In this document: piece after piece, positions 62,396 through 64,000 of the stretch
How the letters are laid out: every line of letters begins with the position of its first letter
Position numbering within the stretch: the stretch's first letter is position 1
Assembly (NCBI RefSeq): GCF_044326205.1
Contig: NZ_JBIRCY010000035.1
Span: 1 to 64,000, forward strand
Source: Kumtagia sp044326205
GTDB taxonomy: Bacteria > Pseudomonadota > Alphaproteobacteria > Rhizobiales > Rhizobiaceae
DNA length: 64,000 bases
Direction: 5' to 3'
Program-made: the position numbers and the translations under genes
The notes under the pieces: model-generated
What the model was told of the DNA's origin: nothing
Databases searched by the model: none
The model's input: only the letters and a program-made list of their open reading frames with translations

Positions 62396-64000
62396 ATGAG
62401 CGAGATCGAACGCGAAAGCATGGAGTTTGACGTCGTCATCGTCGGCGCCGGGCCGGCGGGTCTTGCGGCCGCCATACGGCTGAAGCAGGTCAATCCGGAG
62501 CTTTCTGTCGTCGTGCTGGAAAAAGGCGGCGAGGTCGGCGCGCACATCCTCTCCGGCGCGGTGGTCGATCCGATCGGCATCAACCGGCTGTTGCCCGACT
62601 GGCGCTCCGAGACCGATCACCCGTTCAAGACGCCGGTGACGGACGACCATTTCCTGGTGCTCGGCCCGGCGGGTTCGGTGCGCCTGCCGAATTTCATGAT
62701 GCCGCCGCTGATGAACAATCACGGCAACTACATCGTGTCGCTGGGCAATGTCTGCAAATGGCTGGCCGGCCATGCGGAAGCGCTGGGCGTCGAAATCTAC
62801 CCCGGCTTCGCCGCCGCCGATGTGATCTATGACGACAACGGCGCGGTGAAGGGCGTGGTCACCGGCGACATGGGTGTCGAGCGGGACGGCTCGCACGGCC
62901 CGGCCTTCGCGCCCGGCATGGCGCTGCTCGGCAAATATGTGCTGATCGGCGAGGGCGCGCGCGGTTCGCTGGCCAAGAAGCTGATCGCAAAATTCGGCCT
63001 CTCGGAAGGACGCGAGCCCGGCAAATACGGCATCGGCCTGAAGGAGCTCTGGCAGGTAAAGCCCGAGAAGCACAAGCTCGGCCTGGTGCAGCACTCGTTC
63101 GGCTGGCCGCTCGACCTGAAGACCGGCGGCGGCTCGTTCCTCTACCATCTGGAGGACAACCAGGTGGCGGTTGGCTTCGTGATGCATTTGAACTACAAGA
63201 ACCCGTACCTCTCGCCCTTCGAGGAATTCCAGCGCTTCAAGACGCACCCGGCGATCCGGGGCACCTTCGAGGGCGCCAAGCGCATCGGCTATGGCGCGCG
63301 CGCCATTACTGAGGGCGGCTGGCAGTCGGTGCCGAAACTGTCCTTCCCCGGCGGCGTCCTGATCGGCTGCTCTGCTGGCTTCGTCAACGTGCCGCGCATC
63401 AAGGGTTCGCACAATGCGGTGCTGTCCGGCATGCTGGCGGCCGATCACGTGGCCGCGGCAATCGCGGACGGCCGCGCCAATGACGAACTGACGGCCTACG
63501 AGGCCGCCTGGCGGACCAGCGACATCGGCAAGGATTTGAAGAAGGTCCGCAACGTCAAGCCGCTGTGGTCGCGCTTCGGCACGCTGGTGGGCGTCGGGCT
63601 CGGCGGGCTGGACATGTGGCTGAACACCTTGTTCGGCTTCTCGCCCTTCGGCACTCTGAAACACGGCAAGGCGGACTACGCCACGCTCGATCCGGCCTCG
63701 AAGCACAAGAAGATCGACTACCCCAAGGCGGACGGCGTGCTGACCTTCGATCGGCTGTCCTCCGTGTTCCTGTCGAACACCAATCACGAGGAGGACCAGC
63801 CGGTCCATCTGCAGGTGAAGGACCCGCAGTTGCAGGTGAGGTCGGAGCACGACGTCTTTGCCGGTCCGTCGACCCGCTACTGCCCGGCTGGCGTCTACGA
63901 ATGGGTGGATGCCGACGGCAACGCCGCCGCCGATCCCAACGCCAAGGACGTGCGTTTCGTCATCAACGCGCAGAACTGCGTCCACTGCAAGACCTGCGAC
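62396..64000 (+). CDS. Electron transfer flavoprotein-ubiquinone oxidoreductase, 3' end outside window
   Basis: The first 535 residues of ETF-QO, which passes electrons from acyl-CoA and other dehydrogenases via ETF to ubiquinone at the inner membrane. FAD motif VGAGPAGLAAAIRL at about 16-29, HSFGWPLDLKTGGGSFLYH, and the start of the [4Fe-4S] site in NCVHCKTCD at the edge. Bacterial ETF-QO is about 555 residues, so only some 20 are missing. GGAGGG precedes ATG 62396. Confidence 0.95.
   Translation, partial: MSEIERESMEFDVVIVGAGPAGLAAAIRLKQVNPELSVVVLEKGGEVGAHILSGAVVDPIGINRLLPDWRSETDHPFKTPVTDDHFLVLGPAGSVRLPNFMMPPLMNNHGNYIVSLGNVCKWLAGHAEALGVEIYPGFAAADVIYDDNGAVKGVVTGDMGVERDGSHGPAFAPGMALLGKYVLIGEGARGSLAKKLIAKFGLSEGREPGKYGIGLKELWQVKPEKHKLGLVQHSFGWPLDLKTGGGSFLYHLEDNQVAVGFVMHLNYKNPYLSPFEEFQRFKTHPAIRGTFEGAKRIGYGARAITEGGWQSVPKLSFPGGVLIGCSAGFVNVPRIKGSHNAVLSGMLAADHVAAAIADGRANDELTAYEAAWRTSDIGKDLKKVRNVKPLWSRFGTLVGVGLGGLDMWLNTLFGFSPFGTLKHGKADYATLDPASKHKKIDYPKADGVLTFDRLSSVFLSNTNHEEDQPVHLQVKDPQLQVRSEHDVFAGPSTRYCPAGVYEWVDADGNAAADPNAKDVRFVINAQNCVHCKTCD

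Noticed and set aside
62339..63985. A 548-codon minus-strand frame
   Set aside because: It is the shadow of ETF-ubiquinone oxidoreductase, whose plus-strand frame is open to the window edge.

Overview
The window looks like a chromosomal segment of a GC-rich alphaproteobacterium of the order Rhizobiales, most likely Mesorhizobium or a close Phyllobacteriaceae relative. The main support is a syntenic block known from rhizobia: feuN-feuP-feuQ, an outer-membrane lipoprotein, ccmI-ccmE-ccmF-ccmH (cycHJKL), degP, a second two-component pair, glnE and a PleC-type kinase. Small palindromic mosaic repeats in many intergenic gaps fit the same group. No tRNA, rRNA, CRISPR array or intact insertion sequence was seen.

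Layout. (1) 1-4.4 kb: the 5' end of a hypothetical gene, a repeat-filled gap, and a large RTX protein on the minus strand. A perfect 29-bp tandem duplication shifts its frame and cuts off the secretion-signal end. (2) 4.9-10.2 kb: a ribose-type sugar ABC transporter (binding protein, ATPase, permease) followed by dhaK and dhaL, probably an uptake-and-phosphorylation operon for a small ketose. (3) 10.9-14.3 kb: a DUF1127 protein, a second and intact RTX protein, and a class D (OXA-type) beta-lactamase. (4) 14.8-30.8 kb: a compact head-and-tail cluster of the Rhodobacter gene transfer agent (GTA) type, from terminase to the baseplate/host-specificity protein plus a small holin-like protein. It has no integrase, repressor or replication genes. 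A complete TacA-TacT type toxin-antitoxin pair with its own promoter sits between terminase and portal, and heptanucleotide repeat hairpins mark three junctions. (5) 30.9-49.5 kb: the conserved envelope, cytochrome c, nitrogen-regulation and cell-cycle block, with a class III nucleotide cyclase between ccmH and degP. (6) 49.8-62.0 kb: a YqfO-like protein, two EamA transporters, aminopeptidase N, an orphan molybdenum hydroxylase large subunit, an XRE regulator, a small membrane protein enlarged by repeats, a family-4 uracil-DNA glycosylase and two hypothetical proteins. (7) 62.4 kb to the end: ETF-ubiquinone oxidoreductase, cut by the window edge.

The most notable features are the RTX frameshift, the toxin-antitoxin pair inside a GTA cluster, the repeat and hairpin signals at GTA gene junctions, a 74-bp repeat family with 7-bp inverted ends (four copies, all 74 bp), and a pair of paralogous loci in opposite orientation at the two ends of the window.
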